This document shows, one piece after another, positions 52,251 through 61,036 of a stretch of DNA of 64,000 nt. Every line of letters begins with the position of its first letter. Within the stretch, counting starts at the first letter, position 1. Source of the stretch: Rhizobium sp. Root1212 (GTDB lineage: Bacteria > Pseudomonadota > Alphaproteobacteria > Rhizobiales > Rhizobiaceae). The stretch is from assembly GCF_001424985.1 (NCBI RefSeq), contig NZ_LMDA01000024.1, positions 104,107-168,106 on the forward strand, written 5' to 3'. Both the position numbers and the translations under genes were made by a program. The notes beneath the pieces are model-generated. The model was not told the DNA's origin and did no database searches. It was given only the letters and a program-made list of their open reading frames with translations.

Positions 52251-54038
52251 TCAGTTGAACGACGGCGGGGCCGAGAGGTCTGGGGCCTTCTGCGGTTCGG
52301 CGCCGCCATTGGCGGGAGGCTGGGCATTGCCGCCGCCGTTGTTGTCCAAGGGGCTTCCGCCGGGAAGCTGAAGGCCGCCCGGAAGCCCGAGGCCGCCGCC
52401 ATTGCCATCCTGCCCGAGACCGGTGCCAAAGCCAGGAACCTCGATCTTGATCGTCGCCGGATCGACGCCGGTGCCCGTTCCCTTGTAGTGCATGACCATC
52501 TGCGGGAACATGATCGTCAGTGCCACCATCACGATCTGGATACCGACGAATGGCACCGCGCCCCAATAGATCTGACCCGTCGTGACCGGCTGGATCGTCT
52601 TGCCGGTGATCCGGTCGAGATAGGGCACCTTGGCTGCCACCGAACGCAGGTAGAACAGCGCAAAGCCGAAGGGCGGGTGCATGAAGCTCGTCTGCATGTT
52701 GATGCCGAGCAGCACGCCGAACCAGATGAGGTCGATGCCGAGCTTGTCCGCCGCCGGCGCCAGAAGCGGCACGATGATGAAGGCCAGCTCGAAGAAATCG
52801 AGGAAGAAGGCCAGGAAAAAGACGAGCAGGTTGACCGCGATCAGGAAGCCGACTTCGCCGCCCGGCATCGCCGTCAGCAGATGCTCGACCCAGACATGGC
52901 CGTTGACGCCGTAGAAGGTCAGCGAGAACACGCGGGCGCCGATCAGGATGAACAGCACGAAGGCGGAAAGCCGGGTGGTCGCCGTGAGCGCGCCCTTGAT
53001 GACCTCCATACTGAGCCGGCCCTTGGCCGCCGCCATGATCAGCGCGCCGACCGCGCCCATCGCCCCGCCTTCCGTCGGCGTGGCGATGCCGAGGAAGATG
53101 GTGCCGAGTACGAGGAAGATCAGCGCCAGCGGCGGGATCAGCACGATGATCACTTGTTGCGCCAGCCGCGACATCGCGTTGATGTTCAGGCTCTTGTCGA
53201 GCAGCGCGACGATATAGATGACGATCGTGCCGACGGTCGCGCCGAGAATATCCGCGTTTTCCCCGTGGGTCGGGGAGAGGTAGACATGGGCGCCATAAGC
53301 GATTGCCGCCGCGACGACCAGTGCTACGAACAGCGATGTCACGCCGGAGCCCAGCGTGCGCGCTTCCAGCGGCAGCGCCGGCATGAGGTTGCGGTTCACG
53401 AAGGACATGATCAGGATGTAGGCCATGTAGAGGCCGGTCAGGACCAGACCGGGGATCAGAGCGCCGGCATACATGTCGCCGACCGAGCGGCCGAGCTGAT
53501 CGGCCAGAACGATCAGAACCAGCGACGGCGGGATGATCTGCGCCAGCGTGCCGGAGGCCGCGATGACGCCCGAGGCGATGCGCCGGTCATAGCCGTATCG
53601 CAGCATGATCGGCAGCGAGATCAGGCCCATCGCGATGACCGAGGCCGCGACCACCCCCGTCGTGGCCGCCAGAAGCGCGCCGACGAAGATCACCGCATAG
53701 GCAAGGCCGCCGCGGATGGGGCCGAAAAGCTGGCCGATCGTATCGAGCAGGTCTTCCGCCATGCCGGATTTCTCCAGCACGATCCCCATGAAGGTGAAGA
53801 AGGGGATGGCGAGCAATGTGTCGTTCGACATCACCCCCCAGAACCGGTCGGGCAGGGCCGTCAGCAACGGCCAGGAAAGGTTGATCGAATCCGACATCGG
53901 CGCCAGCTCGACGCCGATGAAAAAGAAGAGAAGGCCGTTTGCCGCCAGCGAGAACGCGACCGGATATCCCAGAAGCAGGAACACGATCAGCGAGGCGAAC
54001 ATGATCGGCGCGAGATTTTCCGCGATCAACTCGATCAT
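52251..54038 (-). CDS. TRAP transporter large permease (DctM family) with Gly/Pro-rich tail
   Basis: 595 residues, longer than the usual ~430 because of an enlarged middle region ('SPTHGENADILGATVGTIVIY') and a C-terminal tail. About 12-14 membrane segments; 'ATTGVVAASVIAMGLISLPIML', 'ASGTLAQIIPPSLVLIVLADQLG' and 'ATPTEGGAMGAVGALIMAAAKGRL' are the DctM signatures. The last ~60 residues are soluble and almost entirely Gly, Pro, Asn and Leu (GLGQDGNGGGLGLPGGLQ). It forms the ion-coupled channel with DctQ, whose gene overlaps its start by 4 bases. TakM-type permeases of 2-oxo acid TRAP systems are also long. Confidence 0.9.
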   Translation of the reverse strand: MIELIAENLAPIMFASLIVFLLLGYPVAFSLAANGLLFFFIGVELAPMSDSINLSWPLLTALPDRFWGVMSNDTLLAIPFFTFMGIVLEKSGMAEDLLDTIGQLFGPIRGGLAYAVIFVGALLAATTGVVAASVIAMGLISLPIMLRYGYDRRIASGVIAASGTLAQIIPPSLVLIVLADQLGRSVGDMYAGALIPGLVLTGLYMAYILIMSFVNRNLMPALPLEARTLGSGVTSLFVALVVAAAIAYGAHVYLSPTHGENADILGATVGTIVIYIVALLDKSLNINAMSRLAQQVIIVLIPPLALIFLVLGTIFLGIATPTEGGAMGAVGALIMAAAKGRLSMEVIKGALTATTRLSAFVLFILIGARVFSLTFYGVNGHVWVEHLLTAMPGGEVGFLIAVNLLVFFLAFFLDFFELAFIIVPLLAPAADKLGIDLIWFGVLLGINMQTSFMHPPFGFALFYLRSVAAKVPYLDRITGKTIQPVTTGQIYWGAVPFVGIQIVMVALTIMFPQMVMHYKGTGTGVDPATIKIEVPGFGTGLGQDGNGGGLGLPGGLQLPGGSPLDNNGGGNAQPPANGGAEPQKAPDLSAPPSFN

Positions 54039-54610
54039 GGGCGCGCCTCCGGGATTGTCACGTCATCGAGCGGCGCATGGCTCGGCACGTAGGGCGCGGG
54101 ATCGTCCATGTTGCCGGTCATGATGGCGATCTTCTTGATGATCTCGGAAACGCCCTGCAGCGCCAGCAGCACGAAGCCGATAAGCAGGATGCCCTTGGCC
54201 GGCCAGATGATGAGACCGCCCGCGCTCGAGGAGACTTCGCCCGAGCGATAGGAAAGCAGCACGTAGGGAACGAGGTAATAGACCATCAGCAGCACGAAGG
54301 GCATGAGGAAGAGCAGGTGACCGAGCAGGTCGATCCAGTGCTGCACGCGCCGCGAGAAAGTGGCGTAGACGATATCGATTCGGATGTGCTCGTTCTGGCT
54401 CAGCGTATAGGCGGCCGCGAACATGAAGGCGGCGCCAAACAGGTACCATTGCGCTTCGAGCCACGAATTGGACGAAACGTTGAATATTTTTCGGATGATA
54501 GCGTTTCCGGCGCTGACGAGGACCGCGACCAGAATGAGCCAGGAAACCGCCTTGCCGATGAATTCGGTCACGGCGTCGATCGTTCGGCTGATGCCGAGAA
54601 GTGCTGCCAT
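54035..54610 (-). CDS. TRAP transporter small permease (DctQ family)
   Basis: 191 residues from ATG 54610 behind GGGGAGG. Four membrane helices, N-terminal 'RTIDAVTEFIGKAVSWLILVAVLVSAGNAIIRKIF', 'SNSWLEAQWYLFGAAFMFAAAYTLSQNEHIRIDIVY' (in parts; the W-x-E-x-Q...G...R-I-D pattern of DctQ), and a cytoplasmic tail. It supports the large permease; they overlap by 4 bases and are co-transcribed. Site B of the shared 15-mer is 117 bases upstream. Confidence 0.9.
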   Translation of the reverse strand: MAALLGISRTIDAVTEFIGKAVSWLILVAVLVSAGNAIIRKIFNVSSNSWLEAQWYLFGAAFMFAAAYTLSQNEHIRIDIVYATFSRRVQHWIDLLGHLLFLMPFVLLMVYYLVPYVLLSYRSGEVSSSAGGLIIWPAKGILLIGFVLLALQGVSEIIKKIAIMTGNMDDPAPYVPSHAPLDDVTIPEARP

Positions 54611-54726
54611 ATATGCCTCCCCGCAGGGTCTGTTCGTTTTTCTTGCCCTGCCTGCTTCAGAGTGCCGATTTCGAGCGACCTTTCAAGGGAAAAGGCCGGG
54701 TTTTGCAACGCCGGATTTGCCGGGCA

Positions 54727-54741
54727 AGACTAAAGTCGAAT
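54727..54741. promoter_or_regulatory. 15-bp motif shared by the two TRAP transcripts, site B
   Basis: AGACTAAAGTCGAAT, core dyad GAC-TAAA-GTC. It lies between the divergent TRAP dctQM genes (start 54610) and the GH43 gene (start 54882), so it may also affect the latter. Confidence 0.45.
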
Positions 54742-54881
54742 GCCGTCCGTGGGTTCTCTGTTGTCTTCCTGCAACGTTGCAGGTGAAGTTGCCTTGACAT
54801 CGCCGAAGAGGGCGGCCCGAGTGCTTGTCCTTCGATTTTCTTTGGTGCTGGATGCCGAGCAAGCGAAGAGGAGGTCGCAAC

Positions 54882-56501
54882 ATGGCTGCAACGATCCGCA
54901 ACCCCATCCTGCCGGGCTTCAACCCTGACCCGTCCATCTGCCGGGTCGGCGAGGACTACTATATCGCGACCTCGACCTTCGAGTGGTATCCGGGCGTGCA
55001 GATTCATCATTCCCGCGATCTCGTGAACTGGACGCTGGTGCGCCGGCCACTGGAGCGGGCAAGTCAGCTCGATATGCGCGGCAATCCCGACAGTTGCGGC
55101 GTCTGGGCGCCGTGCCTGTCCCATGCCGACGGGCTGTTCTGGCTCGTCTATACCGATGTCAAGCGCTTCGACGGCAACTTCAAGGATGCGCATAACTACA
55201 TCGTGACCTCGCCGACCATCGATGGTGAATGGTCCGAGCCGGTCTATGTGAATTCCTCCGGCTTCGATCCGTCACTGTTCCATGACGGTGATGGCCGCAA
55301 GTGGTTCGTCAACATGCAGTGGAATCACCGCACCGAAAGCTATGGCGGTGCGCCGAAATCGCCGGCCTTTGACGGCATTCTGCTGCAGGAGTGGGACCCG
55401 GTTTCGAAATCGCTGGTCGGGCCGATCCGCAATATCTTCGCCGGCAGCGAGCAGGGGCTGGTGGAAGGCCCGCATCTCTTCAAGCGCAACGGTTGGTACT
55501 ACCTGACAACCGCCGAAGGCGGCACCGGTTACGACCATGTCGTGACGATGGCGCGTTCGCGCAGTATCGAAGGGCCTTATGAGATGCATCCGCAGGTGCA
55601 TCTGATTACCTCGAAGGATCATCCAGAGGCTGCGCTGCAGCGCGCCGGCCACGGGCAATATGTCGAAACGCCGGACGGGCAGGTCTACCACACCCATCTG
55701 ACCGGCCGGCCGCTGGCGCCGCACCGCCGTTGCACGCTCGGCCGCGAGACGGCCTTGCAGAAATGCGTCTGGAAAGATGACGGCTGGCTTTATCTGGAGC
55801 AGGGCGGTGTCGTGCCGGCCATGGATGTGCCGGCGCCTACCGAAGTTGCCGTCGTTGAAAAGCCGGCGAAGGTGGTGACGGATTTCGATACCCCTGACCT
55901 GCCGATCGACTTCCAGTGGCTGCGCACGCCGCTTCCGGAGCGGCTGTTCTCGCTGACGGTCAATCCCGGTTCGCTACGGCTCTTCGGCCGTGAAAGCATC
56001 GGCAGCTGGTTCGAGCAGTCGCTCGTCGCGCGCCGGCAGGAGCATCATTCGTTCCGGGCGGAAACCGTTGTCGACTTCGAGCCAGATACCTACCAGCAGG
56101 TCGCGGGACTGACGCATTATTACAATCGCCACAAGTTCCATGCGGTGGCCGTGACGCTGCATGAGAAGCTTGGCCGGGTTGTCACCATCCTGTCCTGCAA
56201 CGGCGATTTCCCGCATGGACGGCTGAGTTTTCCGGTTGGAAGCGGTGAGGCCGTGCCGGCCGGGCGGGTGCATCTCGCCATGGAAATCCGTGACAACGAC
56301 CTGCAATTCTTCTGGCATGCGGATGGCTATCGGGTCTGGCGACCGATCGGTCCGGTTCTCGATGCGGGTGTCGTTTCCGATGAAGGTGGGCGCGGCGAAC
56401 ACGGTTCGTTTACGGGCGCCTTTGCCGGCATGTTTGCCTTCGATACCTCAGGGCGGGCAAAGGTGGCGGACTTCGACCGCTTCTCCTATGAGGCCCTGTA
56501 A
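54882..56501 (+). CDS. Glycoside hydrolase family 43 (beta-xylosidase/arabinofuranosidase type)
   Basis: 539 residues from ATG 54882 behind AGAGGAGG, cytoplasmic. N-terminal five-bladed beta-propeller: 'NPILPGFNPDPSICRVGEDYYIATSTFEWYPGVQI' (in parts) with catalytic base D16, 'SSGFDPSLFHDGDGRKWFVNM' with the pKa-modulating Asp, and 'GLVEGPHLFKRNGWYYLTTAEGGTGYDH' with the catalytic acid Glu. The C-terminal ~190 residues are the concanavalin-like domain of GH43_11 beta-xylosidases. It probably trims xylo-oligosaccharides taken up by a transporter not present here. It diverges from the TRAP dctQM genes. Confidence 0.9.
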   Translation: MAATIRNPILPGFNPDPSICRVGEDYYIATSTFEWYPGVQIHHSRDLVNWTLVRRPLERASQLDMRGNPDSCGVWAPCLSHADGLFWLVYTDVKRFDGNFKDAHNYIVTSPTIDGEWSEPVYVNSSGFDPSLFHDGDGRKWFVNMQWNHRTESYGGAPKSPAFDGILLQEWDPVSKSLVGPIRNIFAGSEQGLVEGPHLFKRNGWYYLTTAEGGTGYDHVVTMARSRSIEGPYEMHPQVHLITSKDHPEAALQRAGHGQYVETPDGQVYHTHLTGRPLAPHRRCTLGRETALQKCVWKDDGWLYLEQGGVVPAMDVPAPTEVAVVEKPAKVVTDFDTPDLPIDFQWLRTPLPERLFSLTVNPGSLRLFGRESIGSWFEQSLVARRQEHHSFRAETVVDFEPDTYQQVAGLTHYYNRHKFHAVAVTLHEKLGRVVTILSCNGDFPHGRLSFPVGSGEAVPAGRVHLAMEIRDNDLQFFWHADGYRVWRPIGPVLDAGVVSDEGGRGEHGSFTGAFAGMFAFDTSGRAKVADFDRFSYEAL

Positions 56502-56641
56502 AGGCTCGAATATCCTTGATCGATTTATGAGTTAATTCTGATAAATATAGGAAATCATTACGAATATGTAATAATACCTTTCAGTTTTCGTTCATCATGC
56601 GGCCGCTAGTTTCGGGGTGTCAAACACGAAAGGACATCCCG

Positions 56642-56992
56642 ATGAAACGTCTGTTCATTGCTCTGGTCGCAAGCTCTTTCCTTGTGGCGCCCACGGCTTT
56701 CGCACAGCCGGGCTCGTTTGAAGTTGCTCAGCAACGGCATGTCGAGCGCAACGTCTACAAGCACGGCAACACCAAGATCATCGAAAAGAAGGTCGTGGTG
56801 AAGAAGGATCGCTGGTCGCGCGGCCATCGCCTGTCGCCGGCCGAGCGCCGCCGCATCCATTCGGTCAATGACTATCGCCGCTACCGGCTGCACCAGCCGC
56901 CGCGCGGCCAGCAGTGGGTGCGGGTCGATAACGACTTCTTGCTGATCAGCGTCGCCACCGGCGTCATCGCCGGTATCGTGACGGCACGCTGA
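56642..56992 (+). CDS. Small secreted RcnB-like protein
   Basis: 116 residues from ATG 56642 (AAAGGACATCCC upstream). Signal peptide MKRLFIALVASSFLVAPTAFAQ, a basic linker (KKVVVKKDRWSRGHRLSPAERRR), then 'VNDYRRYRLHQPPRGQQWVRVDNDFLLISVATGVIAGIV', the RcnB domain that ends in a hydrophobic segment (in parts). RcnB was described as a periplasmic protein affecting nickel/cobalt export in E. coli; in rhizobia the many paralogues have no proven role. A/T-rich leader upstream. It converges with the GT41 gene, 6 bases apart. Confidence 0.82.
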   Translation: MKRLFIALVASSFLVAPTAFAQPGSFEVAQQRHVERNVYKHGNTKIIEKKVVVKKDRWSRGHRLSPAERRRIHSVNDYRRYRLHQPPRGQQWVRVDNDFLLISVATGVIAGIVTAR

Positions 56993-56998
56993 TCGATT

Positions 56999-58915
56999 TT
57001 AGCGAAACGACGATGTGCGCGCCGGCAGGGCGGGCACATCGAAATGTTCGGGTGGCAGGCGGTTTTTTGCGCGTGCTGCCATGGCTTGATAGCCGGCTTC
57101 GAGATGCCGGCAGAAGCGCTCGGCATCGAACAGAGGTGCGCGGAATCGGTTTTCCGCTATCTTGCGTTTGAGCGGTTCTAGCTCTTCGGCGGAGCCCGCC
57201 AGTTTCACGGCGAGTTCGACAAACCCCTCCCGGTCATCTGCCACCAATTCCGGCAGGCTGAGTGCAGTCAACAGGCTTTCCGAGACGCGGGAAGCGAAGT
57301 TCGTGCCGCGGAAGGTCACGACGGGCAGGCCGGCCCAGAGCTTGTCCGATGTCGTCGTATGGCCGTTATAGGGGAAGGTATCGAGCCCGAAATCGGCCGC
57401 CTGCAGCCGGGCGATATGGTCCGCATAATCCGTCTTCGGCGCAAAGATAATGCGGTCGGGGGTGACGCCGCGTTTTTCCATCGCTTTCAGGAAGTTTTCT
57501 CGGGCAAGGGTTCCGTCGATCATGACCCAGAGCATGGTTTGCGGTACGCGGCCGAGGATTTCGGCCCAGCAATCGACAACGGTGAGGCCGATCTTGCGGG
57601 CGGTGTTGAAGGCCGCCAACACCACCTTGTCTTCGGGTAGGCCGAGTTCGGCGCGGGATTTGGCCGGGGGCAGGGCGCGGTGCACCGGGTCGTTGGGCTG
57701 ATAGGTCTCTGGCATCCGGCAGAATTTTTCGTGGTAATGCGGCTTCGAACTGTCGGGCAGGACGATGGGGTCGCCGATCACATAGTCGCAATCGACATCG
57801 ACCGTGCTGCCGGGAAAGCCGAGCCACGCGGCCTGTACCGGCGCCACCAGCCGGTTGAGGATACCGGCGCGCGAGCCGCCGGTATGGCCCTTGAGGTCGA
57901 TAAGGATATCGATCCCGTCGCGGCGGATGGCTTCCGCCGCCTCGGCATCGCTTATCGCGCCGATCGGAACGATCCGGCCCCAGGTCTTGCGGTTGCCGCC
58001 ATCGAAACCGACGAAACGTTCCGGTGTGTAGCAATAGAGCGTGATGTCGAACCGGTCGCGATCATGGGCTTTCAATACGCTCTGGAAGAGCCGCATCGTC
58101 GCGTGATCGTCCCAGAGGTCGTTGGAGAGGTAGCCGATACGGATCTTTTCCGTCCAGGTGTGGGGGCGCATGCGTCGCTGGCTGCCGAGCGTCATGATGT
58201 CTGCGCCGGCGGTGGTCGTGTTGTTGGTGGCGAGCCGATTCAGCCGTTCATCGCTACAATGCAGCAGATTGGAATAGCCCGTTTCTCCGCACAGCATAGC
58301 GGCACCGGCAGCAATGGCGCGGGGCAGGAAATCCCGTTCGATCCTCTCGATCGCCGCGTAGTCGCAGAAATTTCGGGCGACTGAGAGGTGCTTGAACTGG
58401 GCGAAGGGGTCGTCCGGATCGAGAGCGGCGAGTTTCGAAAAGAGCGTCAGCAGGATCGGATCGCGTTCGTCGTCGGAGAGGAGATGGCCCGCCATTTCAA
58501 GGTGATCGCGCCGGTTGCTGTTCACCAGCACCGGCGCCATCTGGGTGGCAAGCATCCTGTCGCCGCTGCGCATGCAGGATTGGGCGAGGATATGGGCAAG
58601 ATCGATATCGTCCGGCAGCGCCTTACGCAACCGAAGGCCGATCAACTGGGCCGCATCGTCATTGCCGGCGGCGAAATGCAGGGCGGCGGCTTTCTTGAGG
58701 AGAAGTGCGGCTTGAGGGCTGCCGGAGCGGGCGGCCTGCTCAAAGGATTCGGCGGCTTCCGCCAGAAGACCGAGCTTTTCGAGGGTGGCGCCGAGCAGGG
58801 AGAGCACGTCCGAATTCGGCGTATCGGCCAGCGCGCCGTTGAGGATGGTCAACGCCTCGATATAGTCGGCACGCTCGAAGGCTGCCGCTGCGGCGGCAAA
58901 ACCGTGGATGGTCAT
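56999..58915 (-). CDS. TPR-containing GT41/SPINDLY-type O-glycosyltransferase, second paralogue
   Basis: 638 residues from ATG 58915 behind GCAGGAG. N-terminal ~220 residues are TPR-like (AAAAAFERADYIEALTILNGALADTPN, LGLLAEAAESFEQAARSGSPQAALLLKKAAAL). The catalytic part repeats the motifs of the protein at 1768-3522: 'RIGYLSNDLWDDHATMRLF', 'GIDILIDLKGHTGGSRAG', 'AAWLGFPGS', 'FGLDTFPYNGHTTTSDKLWAGLPVVTFRGTNFASRVSESLLTAL' (in parts). Both end in a P-x-x-x-D/H-x-D-V-P-A-L-P-A-R-T tail, so they arose by duplication. Acceptor unknown; not linked to other glycan genes here. Confidence 0.82.
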   Translation of the reverse strand: MTIHGFAAAAAAFERADYIEALTILNGALADTPNSDVLSLLGATLEKLGLLAEAAESFEQAARSGSPQAALLLKKAAALHFAAGNDDAAQLIGLRLRKALPDDIDLAHILAQSCMRSGDRMLATQMAPVLVNSNRRDHLEMAGHLLSDDERDPILLTLFSKLAALDPDDPFAQFKHLSVARNFCDYAAIERIERDFLPRAIAAGAAMLCGETGYSNLLHCSDERLNRLATNNTTTAGADIMTLGSQRRMRPHTWTEKIRIGYLSNDLWDDHATMRLFQSVLKAHDRDRFDITLYCYTPERFVGFDGGNRKTWGRIVPIGAISDAEAAEAIRRDGIDILIDLKGHTGGSRAGILNRLVAPVQAAWLGFPGSTVDVDCDYVIGDPIVLPDSSKPHYHEKFCRMPETYQPNDPVHRALPPAKSRAELGLPEDKVVLAAFNTARKIGLTVVDCWAEILGRVPQTMLWVMIDGTLARENFLKAMEKRGVTPDRIIFAPKTDYADHIARLQAADFGLDTFPYNGHTTTSDKLWAGLPVVTFRGTNFASRVSESLLTALSLPELVADDREGFVELAVKLAGSAEELEPLKRKIAENRFRAPLFDAERFCRHLEAGYQAMAARAKNRLPPEHFDVPALPARTSSFR

Positions 58916-59007
58916 GGCTCATGCTCCTGCTGCGGCCCCTCCGGCAGGCCCGCCTCGTTCAGGGGCAATCTGCCCTGCCTTGCTTGTGCGAGGCAGGGCA
59001 CCACATT

Positions 59008-59997
59008 TTAGCCGGCTGCGCCGAGGCAATCGGTGAGCGACGCGCCGATACCGTCCATGAGTTTGAAGTAGAGGTCGGGTCCCGCTTCGAGCGTTGCCGC
59101 TTCGGGGTCGAGCGTGCCGGATTTCGCCGTTGTTCCCTCCAGCACGACATTGACCAGCTTCGGCTCGAACTGCGGCTCGCTGAAGACGCAGGTGGCACCG
59201 AGCGTCTTGATCTTTTCGTGGATTTGCGAAAGCCGTTCGGCGCCAGGCAGCGTTTCCGGGCTGACGGTGATCGAGCCCGCGACCTTTACGCCGTAACGAT
59301 GCTCGAAATACTGATAGGCATCATGGAAGACGATGAAGGGCTTATCTTTGATGGGGGCGATCTTGGCGGCAAGGCTGGTGTCGAGCGTATCGAGGCGCGC
59401 CTTCAATGACTCCAGATTGCTGCGATAGCGAGCGACATTGCCGGGATCAGCCTTTTCGAGCGTGGCTTCGATCTCCGCGGCCATTGCCTTGGCGATCATC
59501 GGATCGAGCCACAGGTGCATGTCGAATTCACCCTCGTCGTGATGATCGGCATGTTGCTCGCTGGCTTCATCGCCGTCGTCATGGGGCTCGAAAGCGCCGC
59601 CTTCGCGGAACTTCAGTTTCGTCAAACCCGGCGCATCGTCGAGTTCCACCACCTTGGCATCGCCGCCGAGCGATTCCAGCGGTTTTTCGAGAAAGGCTTC
59701 CAGCCCGTGGCCGATCCAGAAGACGATATCCGCATCCTGAAGAGCTGCGGCATTGGAGGGTTTCATGCTGTAGGTGTGCGGCGAGGCCGCGCCCTCGACG
59801 ATTAGCGACGGTTCACCGACGCCCTGCATGATCGATGCGACCAGCGAATGGATCGGCTTGATGGACACGACCACCTTGGGCGCCTCGGCATGGGCGATGC
59901 CGGTTTGAAACAGGGCGGCCGTGCCGAGCAGGCCAGCCGCTATCATTTTGCGGGAAATGGGACGGACAGAAAGGGGGAGGGAGGCTTTTGCAAACAT
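59008..59997 (-). CDS. znuA: Zinc ABC transporter substrate-binding protein ZnuA
   Basis: 329 residues from ATG 59997 (CAGGAG upstream). Signal peptide ends near 'GIAHAEA'. Cluster A-I metal-binding protein: 'VVVSIKPIHSLVASIMQGVGEP' with the first His ligand, 'SPHTYSMKPSNAAALQDADIVFWIG', a charged loop 'EPHDDGDEASEQHADHHDEGE' that probably captures Zn2+, 'DMHLWLDP' with a second His, and 'FIVFHDAYQYFEHRYG' with a third. It delivers zinc to ZnuB. Divergent from znuC across the Zur-box region. Confidence 0.95.
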   Translation of the reverse strand: MFAKASLPLSVRPISRKMIAAGLLGTAALFQTGIAHAEAPKVVVSIKPIHSLVASIMQGVGEPSLIVEGAASPHTYSMKPSNAAALQDADIVFWIGHGLEAFLEKPLESLGGDAKVVELDDAPGLTKLKFREGGAFEPHDDGDEASEQHADHHDEGEFDMHLWLDPMIAKAMAAEIEATLEKADPGNVARYRSNLESLKARLDTLDTSLAAKIAPIKDKPFIVFHDAYQYFEHRYGVKVAGSITVSPETLPGAERLSQIHEKIKTLGATCVFSEPQFEPKLVNVVLEGTTAKSGTLDPEAATLEAGPDLYFKLMDGIGASLTDCLGAAG

Positions 59998-60023
59998 TCA
60001 GGACTCCTGTCTTGCATCTTGAC

Positions 60024-60036
60024 GTAATGTTATTAC
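60024..60036. promoter_or_regulatory. Zur-box-like dyad 1
   Basis: GTAATGTTATTAC, arms GTAAT/ATTAC, 27 bases upstream of the znuA start. Form and position match Fur/Zur-family operators of rhizobia; zur itself is the last gene of the divergent operon. Confidence 0.7.
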
Positions 60037-60045
60037 ATCAATTGC

Positions 60046-60058
60046 GTTATGCTATAAC
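60046..60058. promoter_or_regulatory. Zur-box-like dyad 2
   Basis: GTTATGCTATAAC, arms GTTAT/ATAAC, 46 bases upstream of the znuC start. Its centre is 22 bases from dyad 1, two helical turns, so two Zur dimers could sit on the same face and repress both directions. Confidence 0.75.
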
Positions 60059-60103
60059 GTGTGGCATGACGGCTGGCAACACCAACATCGGAATTTTTCA
60101 ACG

Positions 60104-61036
60104 ATGAATATCCGTCCCTCCGAAGCCTCGGCTCCCCTTGTGACGCTGGCCAATGCGGGCGTGCGCCGAAACGGCCGCTGGCTGGTGCGCGGCGTCGATT
60201 TTTCTATTCGACGCGGCGAGATCGTCACGCTGATCGGGCCGAACGGCTCGGGAAAATCCACGACGGCGAAAACCGCCATCGGCGTGCTGAAGCCGGATGA
60301 AGGTGCGGTTTCGCGCCTTGCCGGCCTGCGTGTCGGCTATGTGCCGCAGAAATTGTCGATCGACTGGACGCTGCCGCTCACCGTCGAACGGCTGATGACG
60401 CTGACCGGCCCGCTTTCGCGCACGGACATCGACACGGCGCTGCATTCCACCGGCGTTGCTCATCTCGCCCGCGCCGAGGTGCAGCATCTGTCCGGCGGCG
60501 AATTCCAGCGGGCGCTGCTCGCCCGCGCCATTGCCCGCAAGCCCGATCTGCTCGTGCTCGACGAACCGGTACAGGGCGTCGATTTCTCCGGCGAGATCGC
60601 GCTCTACGATCTCATCCGCCAGATCCGCAACCGCAGCGGCTGCGGTATCCTGCTTATTTCCCACGACCTGCACGTGGTCATGGCCGAGACCGATACGGTC
60701 GTCTGCTTGAACGGCCATGTCTGCTGCCGCGGCACGCCGCAGGATGTCAGCCGAAGCCCCGAATACCGAAAGCTTTTCGGAGCCCGTGCGGCCGAAACGC
60801 TCGCCGTCTACAGCCACGATCACGATCATACCCATCTGCCGGATGGTCGCGTGCAGCATGCCGATGGCAGCGTCACCGACCATTGCCACCCCGAAGATGG
60901 CCACCATCATGGCGATGGTCATCATCATGATCAACATGATCATGAGGCACACGATCACGCCCACGGGCCAGATTGTGGCTGCGGTCACCATGCCCGCCTG
61001 CAGGGTTTCGAGACGAAGGAAGACCCCCGTGTTTGA
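60104..61036 (+). CDS. znuC: Zinc ABC transporter ATP-binding protein ZnuC with His-rich C-terminal tail
   Basis: 310 residues, against ~250 for enteric ZnuC. ATPase core: Walker A GPNGSGKST, 'VGYVPQKLSIDWTLPLTV', signature LSGGEFQRALLARAI, Walker B 'LLVLDEPVQGVDFSG', switch His in 'LISHDLHVV'. The last ~60 residues have about twenty His alternating with Asp/Glu ('HDHDHTHLPDGRVQHADG', 'HHHGDGHHHDQHDHEAHDHAH') and a Cys pair 'CGCGHH'. The tail probably binds zinc in the cytosol, as a store or feedback sensor. The final codons overlap znuB by 8 bases. Confidence 0.94.
   Translation: MNIRPSEASAPLVTLANAGVRRNGRWLVRGVDFSIRRGEIVTLIGPNGSGKSTTAKTAIGVLKPDEGAVSRLAGLRVGYVPQKLSIDWTLPLTVERLMTLTGPLSRTDIDTALHSTGVAHLARAEVQHLSGGEFQRALLARAIARKPDLLVLDEPVQGVDFSGEIALYDLIRQIRNRSGCGILLISHDLHVVMAETDTVVCLNGHVCCRGTPQDVSRSPEYRKLFGARAAETLAVYSHDHDHTHLPDGRVQHADGSVTDHCHPEDGHHHGDGHHHDQHDHEAHDHAHGPDCGCGHHARLQGFETKEDPRV

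Noticed and set aside
52488..54092. 534-codon plus-strand ORF opposite the TRAP DctM gene
   Set aside because: Translation is charged and Arg/Asp/His-rich; the opposite strand encodes a clear polytopic permease.
60717..61028. Upstream extension of ZnuB through the znuC tail
   Set aside because: Frame shadow of the His-rich znuC coding sequence; GTG 61029 gives the normal ZnuB N-terminus.
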